A DNA stretch of 64,000 bases from Sthenelais limicola (taxonomy: Eukaryota > Annelida > Polychaeta > Phyllodocida > Sigalionidae), in assembly GCA_942159475.1 (NCBI GenBank), contig OW804096.1, positions 13,565,871-13,629,870 of the forward strand, given 5' to 3'. The notes beneath the pieces were generated by a model. That model was not told the DNA's origin and did no database searches. It saw only the letters and a list, made by a program, of their open reading frames with translations. Of the stretch, positions 51,538 through 61,510 are shown in pieces (position 1 is the stretch's first letter; every line of letters begins with the position of its first letter). A program made the position numbers and the translations under genes.

Positions 51538-51772
51538 GGGTCATATTTTCAGAAAATGTACAATTCACCTTCACCAATCCTCTCAAATAACCCAAATTTC
51601 AGACGAAAATAAAGTTCAAAACACAGTTCAACCTAACCAAACAGGTTGTTAAAATCAATGCAATGCCGAATATACTCGAATTTACCTAGTATTTGCCAAA
51701 TTGCAGCCTAATTTAGCAGGATGTACTAAATGTGTACAGCTGACAATTGTACATTTTCTGAAAATCTGACCG
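51538..51772 (-). mobile_element. MITE-A copy, full length
   Basis: Starts GGGTCATATTTTCAG and ends GAAAATCTGACCG. Flanks TAAA and TTAA. Confidence 0.92.
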
Positions 51773-51917
51773 TTAATCTTAACGTGGGACGAAAAGAGCT
51801 TTTTAACCGACCGGAGATATCTGAAAACCTTTCCAAGACGATTACGAAGGCCAGACAGGAAACTTGAGAACACGAATTGTAAGTGCATGGTATCTTTTTT
51901 ATATTTTTATTACATTT

Positions 51918-52320
51918 GTGATGTGTTCCAGGAAAATGAGTCATAAGTCGCAAAATTGATATTTTACAAAGTGTTTTTTTCACAAGATCACATTATTGGA
52001 ATGTTCTAATTTTTTTAGGGTTGATCACTTATAGCTATATCAATCGATGTATCAAATTTCAGGACGATCAATGTAATATATTCTTTCGTTTTAAAGGTCC
52101 TCATATGGACTACATTTAGTTACTTTACTGATTATTAACCCCCAGAAATATTGGAAACTTTTTTTTTCAAAAACGAAAATATCAAACTTGAAATGTAGAA
52201 ATACTTATTAGATTATTAGACTGTTTACTATCATTGGAATCAGCTTGATCTCTTCAAATATAATGGTATCTCAAAATCCATTTATTGCGACTTATGACTC
52301 ATTTTCCTGAAACACATTAC
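51918..52320 (+). mobile_element. MITE-B copy, full length, perfect duplication
   Basis: GTGATGTGTTCCAGGAAAAT to TTTCCTGAAACACATTAC with ATTT on both sides. Nearly identical to 53377-53785 except for a small deletion in GATCTC/ATCTTTTC and a few substitutions. Confidence 0.94.
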
Positions 52321-52572
52321 ATTTGAAAGGCCAAGTGCATTTAACAAACGACGAATCAATGATTCATGATTAAAACAAAACTTGCTATCCACCATGGATA
52401 TTCGCAGACGTCGCTTTATACTAAATAGAAAACAAAAATGTTATTTATATATAAAAAAGAAAATATAAGAGAAAAGAAAAATACTAAATCATATAATTAT
52501 AATGGTAACACTGAATCTTGGTATTCATCATCAACCATATAGATGGCCTCTATATTAGATGGTATCACATAT

Positions 52573-52833
52573 GTGATCCGTTTTAGGAAAATAAGTCATA
52601 AGTCACAAATTATGGATTTTGAGATATCACTATATTTAGAAAGAGGAGACCAAGCTGATTCCAATGATAGTAAACACTAGGACACCTAATAAGTATTTCT
52701 ATATTTTAAGTTAGACATTTCTATTTTTGAAAAAAAAAAAAGGTTTGCAATGTTTCTGGATGGGTAATTACCAGTAAAGTAACTTATTATACTCCATACG
52801 AAGGCCTTCAAAACGATATGATTATAAGTGTTA
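52573..52833 (-). mobile_element. MITE-B part, inverted, truncated
   Basis: GTGATCCGTTTTAGGAAAAT, then CTGATTCCAATGATAGTAA, to GATTATAAGTGTTAAA, where a MITE-A 3' half takes over. Confidence 0.85.
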
Positions 52834-52836
52834 AAC

Positions 52837-52962
52837 TTGCCTTGATTCTAACAATCTGTTTGGTTATGTTGAACTGTATTTTGAATCTCGTTTTTGTCTT
52901 AAATCTGTGTTATTTGAGAGGATTGCTGACGACAAATTGTACATTTTCTGGAGATTTCACCC
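52837..52962 (+). mobile_element. MITE-A 3' half
   Basis: From CTTGATTCTAACAATCTG to CTGGAGATTTCACCC; 5' half missing. Confidence 0.85.
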
Positions 52963-53059
52963 AGTGATAAATGTATATTTACATAGGAGGACCTATGTAT
53001 ATTCCCCGATCAACATGGAATTATTTTCCCTAGTGTTTACATGTTTCCTGTAAAATAGA

Positions 53060-53113
53060 ATTCTAATAATTCCTTGCGAATCAGGATTCAAGATGACGGC
53101 CATGCAAATCCCC
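53060..53113 (-). mobile_element. MITE-C end fragment
   Basis: GCGAATCAGGATTCAAGATG, then GGCCATGCAAATCCCC and TA. Confidence 0.7.
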
Positions 53114-53376
53114 TATTGTACATTTTCTGATGCCTCATAATAGAGCTCTGAGAATGCAGCTTTAATCTTGAAGAAAAGACTCCTAAAAGAAAACACAAAA
53201 AGTAAAAAATTCAGAGCAAATTCCTAAATCGGTCGAGGGAAAATCTGTAAATTTTCATTTTTGATCTGGCCTTTTTCTCCAGACTAGAAATCCCTGCCCA
53301 TTTATCTATCTTTGTTTCAGTGCGTAGTCTGTATTGGATGGCCCAATGTGGGTCAGGTCGGGAAATAAAGTAAATT

Positions 53377-53785
53377 TTGATGTGTTCCAGGAAAATGAGT
53401 CATAAGTCGCAAAATTGATATTTTACAAAGTGTTTTTTTCACAAGATCACATTATTGGAATGTTCTAATTTTTTTAGGGTTGATCACTTATAGCTATATC
53501 AATCGATGTATCAAATTTCAGGACGATCAATGTAATATATTCTTTCGTTTTAAAGGTCTTCATATGGACTACATTTAGTTACTTTACTGTTTATTAACCC
53601 CCAGAAATATTGGAAACTTTTTTTTTTCAAAAACGAAAATATCAAACTTGAAATGTAGAAATACTTATTAGATTATTAGACTGTTTACTATCATTGGAAT
53701 CAGCTTGATCTCATCTTTTCAAATATAATGGTGTCTCAAAATCCATTTATTGCGACTTATGACTCATTTTCCTGAAACACATCAC
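53377..53785 (+). mobile_element. MITE-B copy, full length, recent
   Basis: TTGATGTGTTCCAGG (first two bases changed from GT) to TTTCCTGAAACACATCAC with AATT on both sides. Its interior is nearly the same as 51918-52320, which lies only 1.1 kb away. Confidence 0.92.
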
Positions 53786-54195
53786 AATTGATACACATGT
53801 AAAGGCCATAGTGGAGATGTATTGGTAGTCTACCAAGGACTAAATGTCAATCTCTCTCCTCTACCAAGAAAATTTTCGGCGATTACGTTTGCAACAAAGT
53901 GGACTAGAGACCAAAATGATCTAGAGGGGAGGAACACTAGGGGGGGTGGAAAAAAAGAAAAAATCCGACACGGGGACTTGGATCTACCTAGTATGAATCT
54001 TTTTTAAAAATAAAAACCTGTCACTAAATAAACAAAATCACTTAAAGAATCATACTTCAGAAGCTCATAAGTGAATTTAATAATTGGTTACCATTAGATA
54101 TATTGGTTATCCATTGAGCCATCCACATTGAGAGGCGCTCCCAATATTTAACTTATAATACAACATATGCAAAATAGTCAATCACTTGGTGAATA
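53786..54195. other. Unassigned DNA
   Basis: No gene or repeat recognised. Confidence 0.4.
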
Positions 54196-54318
54196 GGGGA
54201 CTTGCATAGCTGCCATTTTGATTCTTGATTCATTCGCATGGAATAGCTTTTATACTGACATGGAACTCCCATAATTCTACGCAAATCATTATTCAAGTTG
54301 GCGTACATGCAAATCCCC
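54196..54318 (+). mobile_element. MITE-C deletion derivative, 123 bp
   Basis: GGGGACTTGCATAGCTGCC to ATGCAAATCCCC with TA on both sides. Only the terminal regions remain, joined as an almost symmetrical hairpin. Confidence 0.85.
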
Positions 54319-54399
54319 TATTGGCATTGTTTCTCATTGCTACACACCTTGTACGCTATTCACGCTCCTTCAATCAACTCATGTATTTAATCTGTATAT

Positions 54400-54634
54400 G
54401 GGTCAAATATTCAAAAAATTTACAATCTACAGTTCTGCACATCTATCAAACTCTACTATAACAGAGTGAAAATTGATAAATACGAGGTATATCTGAGTAT
54501 ATTCTGTATTGTATTCATTCAATAAATCTGTCTGGTAATGTTGAACTGTATTTTGAACCTGATTTTCGTCTTAAATTTGGGTTATTTGAGAGAATTGGCG
54601 AAGTTCAGTTGTACATTTTCTGAAGATCTGACCT
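54400..54634 (+). mobile_element. MITE-A copy, CTACAGTTCTGCAC subfamily, perfect duplication
   Basis: Starts GGGTCAAATATTCAA and ends GAAGATCTGACCT. ATAT flanks both ends. Confidence 0.9.
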
Positions 54635-54785
54635 ATATATTGTGAGCATTATATTTATAAGCATTGCTGACATGCCAGTCTCTCCTGACAGCTCAATAAC
54701 AATGCTACCCAACAGACTCACGAGTCTGGAAAAAGTAGCCTTGTGTGAGTCACATCTTACTAGAAACATCTGTTCCGTCAGGAGT

Positions 54786-54857
54786 CAGAAAATGTACAAT
54801 CACCTGCTCTAGACACTGAGTCAATTCTGCTAAAGTAGGTTGAAACATGATGCATAT
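54786..54857 (+). mobile_element. MITE-A 5' fragment
   Basis: GTCAGAAAATGTACAATCAC through CTGCTAAAGTAGGTTGAAAC, truncated next to the following copy. Confidence 0.7.
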
Positions 54858-54861
54858 ATAT

Positions 54862-55097
54862 GGGTCAGATTTTCAGTAAAATGTACAATTGGCAGCTGTA
54901 CACATTTATCAAATTCTGCAAAATAAGGCTGCAATTTGGTCAATAATAGGTAAATTCGAGAATATTCGGCATTGCATTGATTCTAGCAATCTGTTTGGTT
55001 AGGTTGAACTGGATTTTGAACATTATTTTCGTCTGAAATTCGGGTTATTTGAGAGGATTGGTGAAGGTAAATTGTACATTTTCTGAAAATCTGACCC
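54862..55097 (+). mobile_element. MITE-A copy, full length
   Basis: Starts GGGTCAGATTTTCAG, with one extra base in the TIR, and ends GAAAATCTGACCC. Flanks ATAT and AAAT (3 of 4). Confidence 0.94.
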
Positions 55098-55103
55098 AAA
55101 TAT

Positions 55104-55402
55104 GAGTTACAGAAAAATGAGTCATACGTAAGATAAAGATGTATAAGAACAAGTATATATAAGATAAGATAAGATAAGAAACTACTTTATTTATCCAGCT
55201 CAGATTGTACATAATAAAGAGGCAAAATAGACAAAAAAAATTATACAGACAAACGGGTATACAGACTTCTAGATCAGATCCAGTTCTCCCAGGCGTTACC
55301 ATCTCTCTCAAGGCAGAGTCACAAAATTCATATTGTTCAAAATGCTTTTATACAAGATACCTTTCTTGGAATGTTCTCATTTTTGGGGTATCTAGCGCTA
55401 GA
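55104..55402 (+). mobile_element. MITE-B fragment split by retroposon tail
   Basis: GAGTTACAGAAAAATGAGTC (left) and GTCACAAAATTCATATTG to GGGGTATCTAGCGCTAG (right) match 15050-15160. The retroposon tail at 55146-55320 lies between. Confidence 0.5.
55146..55320 (-). mobile_element. Retroposon 3' end with (TCTTA)n tail
   Basis: ATAAGATAAGATAAGATAAG then AAACTACTTTATTTATCC is, on the minus strand, AATAAAGTAGTTT followed by TCTTA units, as at 5192-5215. Coding part not visible. Confidence 0.5.
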
Positions 55403-55405
55403 AGT

Positions 55406-55448
<43 letters not shown>

Positions 55449-55505
55449 ACAGGAGCAGGAGCAGGAACAGGAACTGGAGCAGGAGTAGAAAGAGGAACAG
55501 AAGCA
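55401..55505 (+). repeat. 6-bp AGGAGC microsatellite
   Basis: Runs of AGGAGC with AGGAAC and TGGAGC variants. The derived serine/arginine-like and proline/alanine-like frames are translation of the satellite. Confidence 0.92.
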
Positions 55506-55703
55506 GGATCTCGAGATGACTGACGATGCAAAAAAATGCAGCATTCATTCAATGCATGTATTTTCTACTCTCGGGCGCCGGAGGTAAAAAAGCAGTGAGG
55601 ATAAGACATCACTTCCAATTACCCAGGGTTCCATATTGCAGAAACCATGCACTGTGAGGCCAACAGCCTGTCTCTAAACACACTGTCCAACCCACAGTAC
55701 AAG

Positions 55704-58060
55704 TTGTACCTCCCACTTATAGGGGACTTGTATTGGTGTTAGTTTCATTCTTTATTACACTGGCTCACTAAACTGTACCTCCCACTTATAGGGCACTTGT
55801 ATGGGTGTTAGTTTCATTCTTTATTACACTGGCTGACTAAACTGTACCTCCCACTTATAGGGGACTTGTATGGTGTTAGTTTTATTCTTTATTACACTGG
55901 CTCACTAAACTGTACCTCCCACTTATAGGGGACTTGTATGGGTGTTAGTTTCATTCTTTATTACACTGGCTCACTAAACTGTACTTCCCACTTATAGGGG
56001 ACTTGTATGGGTGTTAGTTTCATTCTTTATTACACTGGCTGACTAAACAGTACTTCCCACTTATAGGGGACTTGTATGGGCGTTAGTTTCATTCTTTATT
56101 ACACTGGCTGACTAAACTGTACCTCCCACTTATAGGGGACTTGTATGGGGGTTAGTTTCATTCTTTATTACACTGGCTCACTAAACTGTACTTCCCACTT
56201 ATAGGGGACTTGTATGGGTGTTAGTCTCATTCTTTATTACACTGGCTGACTAAACTACCTCCCACTTATAGGGGACTTGTATGGGTGTCATTCTTTATTA
56301 CACTGGCTCACTAAACTACCTCCCACTTATAGGGCACTTGTATGGGTGTTAGTTTCATTCTTTATTACACTGGCTGACTAAACTGTACATCCCACTTATA
56401 GGGCACTTGTATGGGTGTTAGTTTCATTCTTTATTACACTGACTCACTAAACTGTACTTCCCACTTATAGGGGACTTGTATGGGTGTTAGTTTCATTCTT
56501 TATTACACTGGCTCACTAAACTGTACCTCCCACTTATAGGGGACTTGTATGGGTGTTAGTTTCATTCTTTATTACACTGGCTCACTAAACTGTACCTCCC
56601 ACTTATAGGGGACTTGTATGGGTGTTAGTTTCATTCTTTATTACACTGGCTCACTAAACTGTACCACTTATAGGGGACTTGTATGGGTGATAGTTTCATT
56701 CTTTATCACACTGGCTGACTAAACTACCTCCCACTTATAGGGGACTTGTATGGGTGTCATTCTTTATTACACTGGCTCACTAAACTACCTCCCACTTATA
56801 GGGCACTTGTATGGGTGTTAGTTTCATTCTTTATTACACTGGCTGACTAAACTGTACATCCCACTTATAGGGGACTTGTATGGGTGTTAGTTTCATTCTT
56901 TATTACACTGGCTCACTAAACTGTACCTCCCACTTATAGGGGACTTGTATGGGTGTTAGTTTCTTTATTACACTGGCTGACTAAACTGTACCTCCCACTT
57001 ATAGGGGACTTGTATGGGCGTTTGTTTCATTCTTTATTACACTGGCTCACTAAACTGTACCTCCAACTTATAGGGGACTTGTATGGGTGTTAGTTTCATT
57101 CTTTATTACACTGGCTCACTAAACTGTACCTACCACTTATAGGGGACTTGTATGGTGTTAGTTTCATTCTTTATTACACTGGCTGACTAAACTACCTCCC
57201 ACTTATAGGGGACTTGTATGGTGTTAGTTTCATTCTTTATTACACTGACTCACTAAACTACCTCCCACTTATAGGGGACTTGTATGGTGTTAGTTTCATT
57301 CTTTATTACACTGGCTCACTAAACTGTACTTCCCACTTATAGGGGACTTGTATGGGTGTTAGTTTCATTCTTTATTACACTGGCTGACTAAACTGTACCA
57401 CTTATAGGGGACTTGTATGGGCGTTAGTTTCATTCTTTATTACACTGGCTCACTAAACTGTACTTCCCACTTATAGGGGACTTGTATGGGCGTTAGTTTC
57501 ATTCTTTATTACACTGGCTCACTAAACTACCTCCCACTTATAGGGGACTTGTATGGGGGTTAGTTTCATTCTTTATTACACTAGCTGACTAAACTGTACC
57601 TCCCACTTATAGGGGACTTGTATGGTGTTAGTTTCATTCTTTATTACACTGGCTCACTAAACTGTACTTCCCACTTATAGGGGACTTGTATGGATGTTAG
57701 TTTCATTCTTTATTACACTGGCTGACTAAACTGTACCACTTATAGGGGACTTGTATGGGCGTTAGTTTCATTCTTTATTACACTGGCTCACTAAACTGTA
57801 CTTCCCACTTATAGGGGACTTGTATGGGTGTTAGTTTCATTCTTTATCACACTGGCTCACTAAACTGTACTTCCCACTTATAGGGGACTTGTATGGATGT
57901 TAGTTTCATTCTTTATTACACTGGCTCACTAAACTGTACCACTTATAGGGGACTTGTATGGGTGTTAGTTTCATTCTTTATTACACTGGCTCACTAAACT
58001 GTACCACTTATAGGGGACTTGTATGGGTGTTAGTTTCATTCTTTATCACACTGGCTCACT
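55704..58060 (+). repeat. 69-bp minisatellite, about 34 units
   Basis: Unit CCCACTTATAGGGGACTTGT, ATGGGTGTTAGTTTCATTCT, TTATTACACTGGCTCACTAA, ACTGTACCT. Variants GGGCAC, CTGACTAA and shortened GTACCACTT units recur in blocks, pointing to higher-order duplication. No frame stays open. Confidence 0.97.
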
Positions 58061-58691
58061 GCATGGTCGCCGAGGGATTATACAATGTAAAAGACATACG
58101 CTCCTTGTAGGGTAATTTACCAACCAGGGATCACAAACTGAAAAGTCATGTTTGTTTTCTTTGATGTAAACAAGGTGATAAATATGATCACTTTAAGATA
58201 CAGGACGGTGAGTGGTCAATCAATATTAAAAATCAGTTTACTTTTCAGACCACTTGAGCATGAGGGCAGCACTCTTTCGTGGCCTGCACTCTATCGTGAC
58301 TCAATCCTTTTCCCTGTAATTTAAAATCTGTGGAGGTATTGTATCTTCCAGTTAATTCATTCCTCTTATTGGAGAAATATCAAATGAAAACACAAATCTG
58401 GGGCTCTAATGTTGTCAGAACTGCATTTTCAGTTAATTTCGGAGAGCGGCTGACATCTATTCATGTGGTGGCTTCACTTATTATCGCTCACCTGCGCCAG
58501 TTTCCCTACAACCCGTTCAACTTCAACTTTGTGTATAATTTTTTGTTTTTTGTTTTTAATGTTTTTATTGGCCACATCATAATCATGTCAGGCAAGAATG
58601 GATCAAAACAATGACTAAATTCGAAAAGGGTTTCATTATGTAGTAGCTGAGAAAACAGCTTTAAGCTGAAAATGTTGAAAAATGATTCCAT
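58061..58691. other. Unassigned DNA with repeat U motif
   Basis: CTTCACTTATTATCGCTCACC at 58471 belongs to repeat U. No other assignment. Confidence 0.4.
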
Positions 58692-58916
58692 GGGTCAGAT
58701 TTTCAGAAAATTTACAATTGGCAGCTGTGCACATTCATTAAAATCTGCCAAATTAGGCTGCAATTTGGTCAATACTTGCTTAATCCGAGTAAATTCGAGT
58801 ATATTCGGCATGTTTGGTTAGGTTGAACTGTATTTTGAAACTGATTTAAGCATTAAATTTGGGTTATTTGAGAGGATTGGTGAAGGTGAATTATACATTT
58901 TCTGGCGATTTCACCC
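58692..58916 (+). mobile_element. MITE-A copy, full length
   Basis: Starts GGGTCAGATTTTCAG and ends CTGGCGATTTCACCC. The CATTGATTCTAGC block is deleted. Duplication not readable. Confidence 0.9.
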
Positions 58917-59220
58917 TTTCATGACTTGTGAATTTAGGGAGGAAAGCCACTTTCAGAATCAGCAGTCGGCGGGTTATCTTCCGCCTGACTGCACTCTGTA
59001 GCATATCTATGGAGACGTGCATCCAATGTCTGTTTTGTTTTCCATGCTCATCTGTCCATTCTAATTGCCTTTCTCCCCTATTTGCCTGCTCCCAACATAC
59101 GACCTGGGAATACCATATGCATAGGTCGCCTTGTCTATTGTAGACCATGTTGTTCCATCTCTGAAATGGGTATTTTCCTCACTCCGCAGTTGAGGGTAAA
59201 GTCGCTTGAAATTATACAAT
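58917..59220. other. Unassigned DNA
   Basis: Overlapping short frames on both strands, none with a recognised domain. Confidence 0.4.
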
Positions 59221-59861
59221 TGGGATGTGTTTAGAGAAGTGAGTAACAAGTCGCAAAATTGATATTCGTGAAAGTGATCTATTCATTAGATCACTTTGAC
59301 CGCGTGGGGGGGGGGGGGGTAGCGCTGCTAGTGGTATGAGGGTCAGATTTTCAGAAAATGTACAATTCACCTTCACCAATCATCTCAAATAATCCTCATT
59401 TTAGACAAAAAATGAGCTTCAAAATGCAGTTTAACATAACAGAACTGATACTTTAAATCAATGCGATACTAAATATACTCAGATATTCCCGGTATTCTTC
59501 ATTTTTCAGCCTAATTTAGGAGAACCTCCTAAATATGTAGAGCTGCCACTTGTATATTTTCTGAAAATCTGACCCATGAATACATGTGCTAAATTTCAAG
59601 ACAGTGTATTGAATATACCTATGCATCTCTAAGGTTATCCTATAGAGGATATGTAGCTACTTTACTTGTAATTGTCCACCCAGAAATATTGCAAACCTTT
59701 TTTTTTCCAAAAATAAAAATATCAAACCTAAAATATAGAAATACTTATTATTTATTTTAATGTTTACTATCATTAGAATCCGCTTGATCTCAACTTTTTA
59801 AATATGACGATATTTCAAAATCCTTTTTTGCTACTTGTGACTCATTTTCCTGAAACACATG
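59221..59861 (+). mobile_element. MITE-B copy with a MITE-A inside
   Basis: 5' part GGATGTGTTTAGAGAAGTG to ATTAGATCACTTTGACC, a poly-G tract, then the nested MITE-A at 59340-59575, then CATGTGCTAAATTTCAAG to TTTCCTGAAACACATG. The interior continues in register across the insert. Confidence 0.85.
59340..59575 (-). mobile_element. MITE-A nested in MITE-B, perfect duplication
   Basis: Starts GGGTCAGATTTTCAG and ends GAAAATCTGACCC. ATGA flanks both ends. The insertion postdates the MITE-B. Confidence 0.94.
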
Positions 59862-59952
59862 TTTTTATGTTTCTTGTATTTAAAGTTGCAATCTCAGTTA
59901 ACATCGGTTTTCTAAAGACTTTCTACTTTTTCTCACGTTCTTGTCCAACCGA

Positions 59953-60140
59953 TCTTAAAGTGGCTAAGATCTCTATTTTGACTATGTATCATTTGTTATC
60001 AATGTTATTGTAGTTTTCGATGAGTTGCATAAGACATTTGCGTGGAAAACCAATGCTATATATTCCTTAGATTAATTGATATTTGTTAATGAACTATGTG
60101 GCAGAGATGCAATTTGGAATTCAAATCTGAGAGAGGGAAG
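59953..60140 (+). repeat. Dispersed repeat T, copy 2, cut by MITE-D
   Basis: GTAGTTTTCGATGAG, AATTGATATTTGTTAATGAA and AATTCAAATCTGAGAGAGG align with 24091-24230. The alignment continues across the MITE-D, with CTTGAC after it, showing that MITE-D inserted here. Confidence 0.7.
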
Positions 60141-60143
60141 TAA

Positions 60144-60667
60144 AGGCTGGTCTCCACTGGCTGCGGTAAGCTCTGCGGTAAGCCTTGCGATGGTTTGTGC
60201 TGGTTCTGTATAGTTGGTAACATGATACCGCCATTGCGGTGACATTTCTTTGATTGGGAAGGGTGGAAGACGGAATTCCATTAAACCTCTCGAAATCTGT
60301 CACCTCCTCATGAAAACAACAGCTGGGATAGGATAGAGGAACTCAGATTTGGGGGATAGCTCCTCTTGTCTTATCATCACCGTCTGGCCGACAAGCCTGA
60401 TGGCGATCATGCAGAACACTGTAATGGCTGTGATGGCGGTCATCTATATCAGTATGTATCAGGATGGCGGGCCTCATTACCTAAAGGAGTGGTCCTAGCT
60501 GGTCCTCCCTCCCCTCACCTCCAGGCATACTCAGTTAAGAACTATAGGGGGAGAGGAATGATGAGATCCTGCCTACATGGTTCACTAGCCATGTAGGCAG
60601 GACCTCACCACTTCTCACCTTCACAAGGCTTACCACAGAGCTTACCACAGCCAGTGGAGACCACCCA
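60144..60667. mobile_element. MITE-D copy carrying a 334-bp insert
   Basis: Ends AGGCTGGTCTCCACTGGC and GCCAGTGGAGACCACCCA, with TAA on both sides (60141-60143, 60668-60670). The arm is interrupted after TGGTTCTGTA (60210) and resumes at about 60545 with GGGGGAGAGGAATG. Confidence 0.88.
60211..60544. other. GC-richer insert inside MITE-D
   Basis: Begins TAGTTGGTAAC and ends GTTAAGAACTATA. TATAGTT/AACTATA form 7-bp inverted ends, possibly with a TA duplication. The content is unlike anything else in the window and richer in GC. It may be a small transposon or captured host sequence. No domain is recognised in its short frames. Confidence 0.6.
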
Positions 60668-60669
60668 TA

Positions 60670-61318
60670 ACTTGACATTAATGTGCTGTAATTTTCGATG
60701 ACTCGCATAAGTAAGGACATTTGTGTGGAATACCAATACTATTATATTCCTAAGATTATTTGATATTTGTTAATAAAGTATGTGGCAGAAATACCATTGG
60801 GAATCTAAATCTGAAAGAGGGAAGTAACTTGACAATAGAGTTCTGCCCTCAGTGACTGGTGAAGGGATTTTTTTTTTTTTGAACATATCTTTATTCAGGT
60901 TAAATAAATGCTGGCGTATGCCAAACAAAATTAATGCAAGGCTCGGATTAGTCCGATATTCCACCTTGCCCTGAATTTTTGCATTATCTATTGATATTCA
61001 ATTTTAGGGGTGTTGATCAGTAGCTGTAACACATCTATATCCTCCTTGAAGTGGGGTGAAAGGAATAATGGGATGAGATGGGGTGATAATGGGGTGAGTA
61101 GTTGGAGAGTTCATTGTGTATAGTAACAAAATATCCTTGGGGTATTTAGTAGTAAGTTGCTTCGTTGTTAGAAGTCGGGAATTCTTAGACTGTTGTTAAG
61201 GATAACAGTTTTTAAGCCTCTTTTGAAGGCAAGCTTATCGGGTATGATAAGTAGGAGTGAGGCAGGAGGTACATAGTGACATATATACCCTGTCCCATTC
61301 AGTTGCTATCACCCAACC
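60670..61318 (+). repeat. Dispersed repeat T, copy 3, split by LINE tail
   Basis: GTAATTTTCGATGAC through GACTGGTGAAG, then after the LINE fragment TAGGAGTGAGGCAGGAG to CATTCAGTTGCTATCAC. It lies directly after copy 2 in the same orientation. Confidence 0.72.
60865..61250 (-). mobile_element. LINE 3' fragment with poly(A), inside repeat T
   Basis: A T-run at 60868-60880 is the poly(A) of a minus-strand insertion with AATAAAGATATG as signal. The minus strand near 61180-61250 encodes IPDKLAFKRGLKTVILNNS, like LINE C-termini. The repeat T sequence is continuous across it (GTGAAG | TAGGAG), so the boundaries are firm; a 3-bp AAG may be duplicated. Confidence 0.8.
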
Positions 61319-61390
61319 AATTATGATAAGAAGGGTCAACAAGACATTGCTTCAAATGTTGTGTCTGAGAGGAAACATCGACCCGGTGAT
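61319..61390. other. Unassigned DNA
   Basis: Short spacer, nothing recognised. Confidence 0.4.
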
Positions 61391-61424
61391 CTGCCAATTG
61401 TACATTTTCTGAAAATCTGACCCA
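61391..61424 (+). mobile_element. Lone MITE-A end
   Basis: GCCAATTGTACATTTTCTG then AAAATCTGACCC, with no partner end nearby. Confidence 0.75.
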
Positions 61425-61510
61425 CACATATATATATCATATGACAAACCATTTTATTTTCTAAAACTGCCCTACATATCAATCATCCTTTCTCACATCG
61501 CTGTCAATTT

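Noticed and set aside
55205..55552. Arginine/serine-rich frame resembling an SR protein tail
   Set aside because: It coincides with the AGGAGC hexamer satellite and the opposite strand is equally open.
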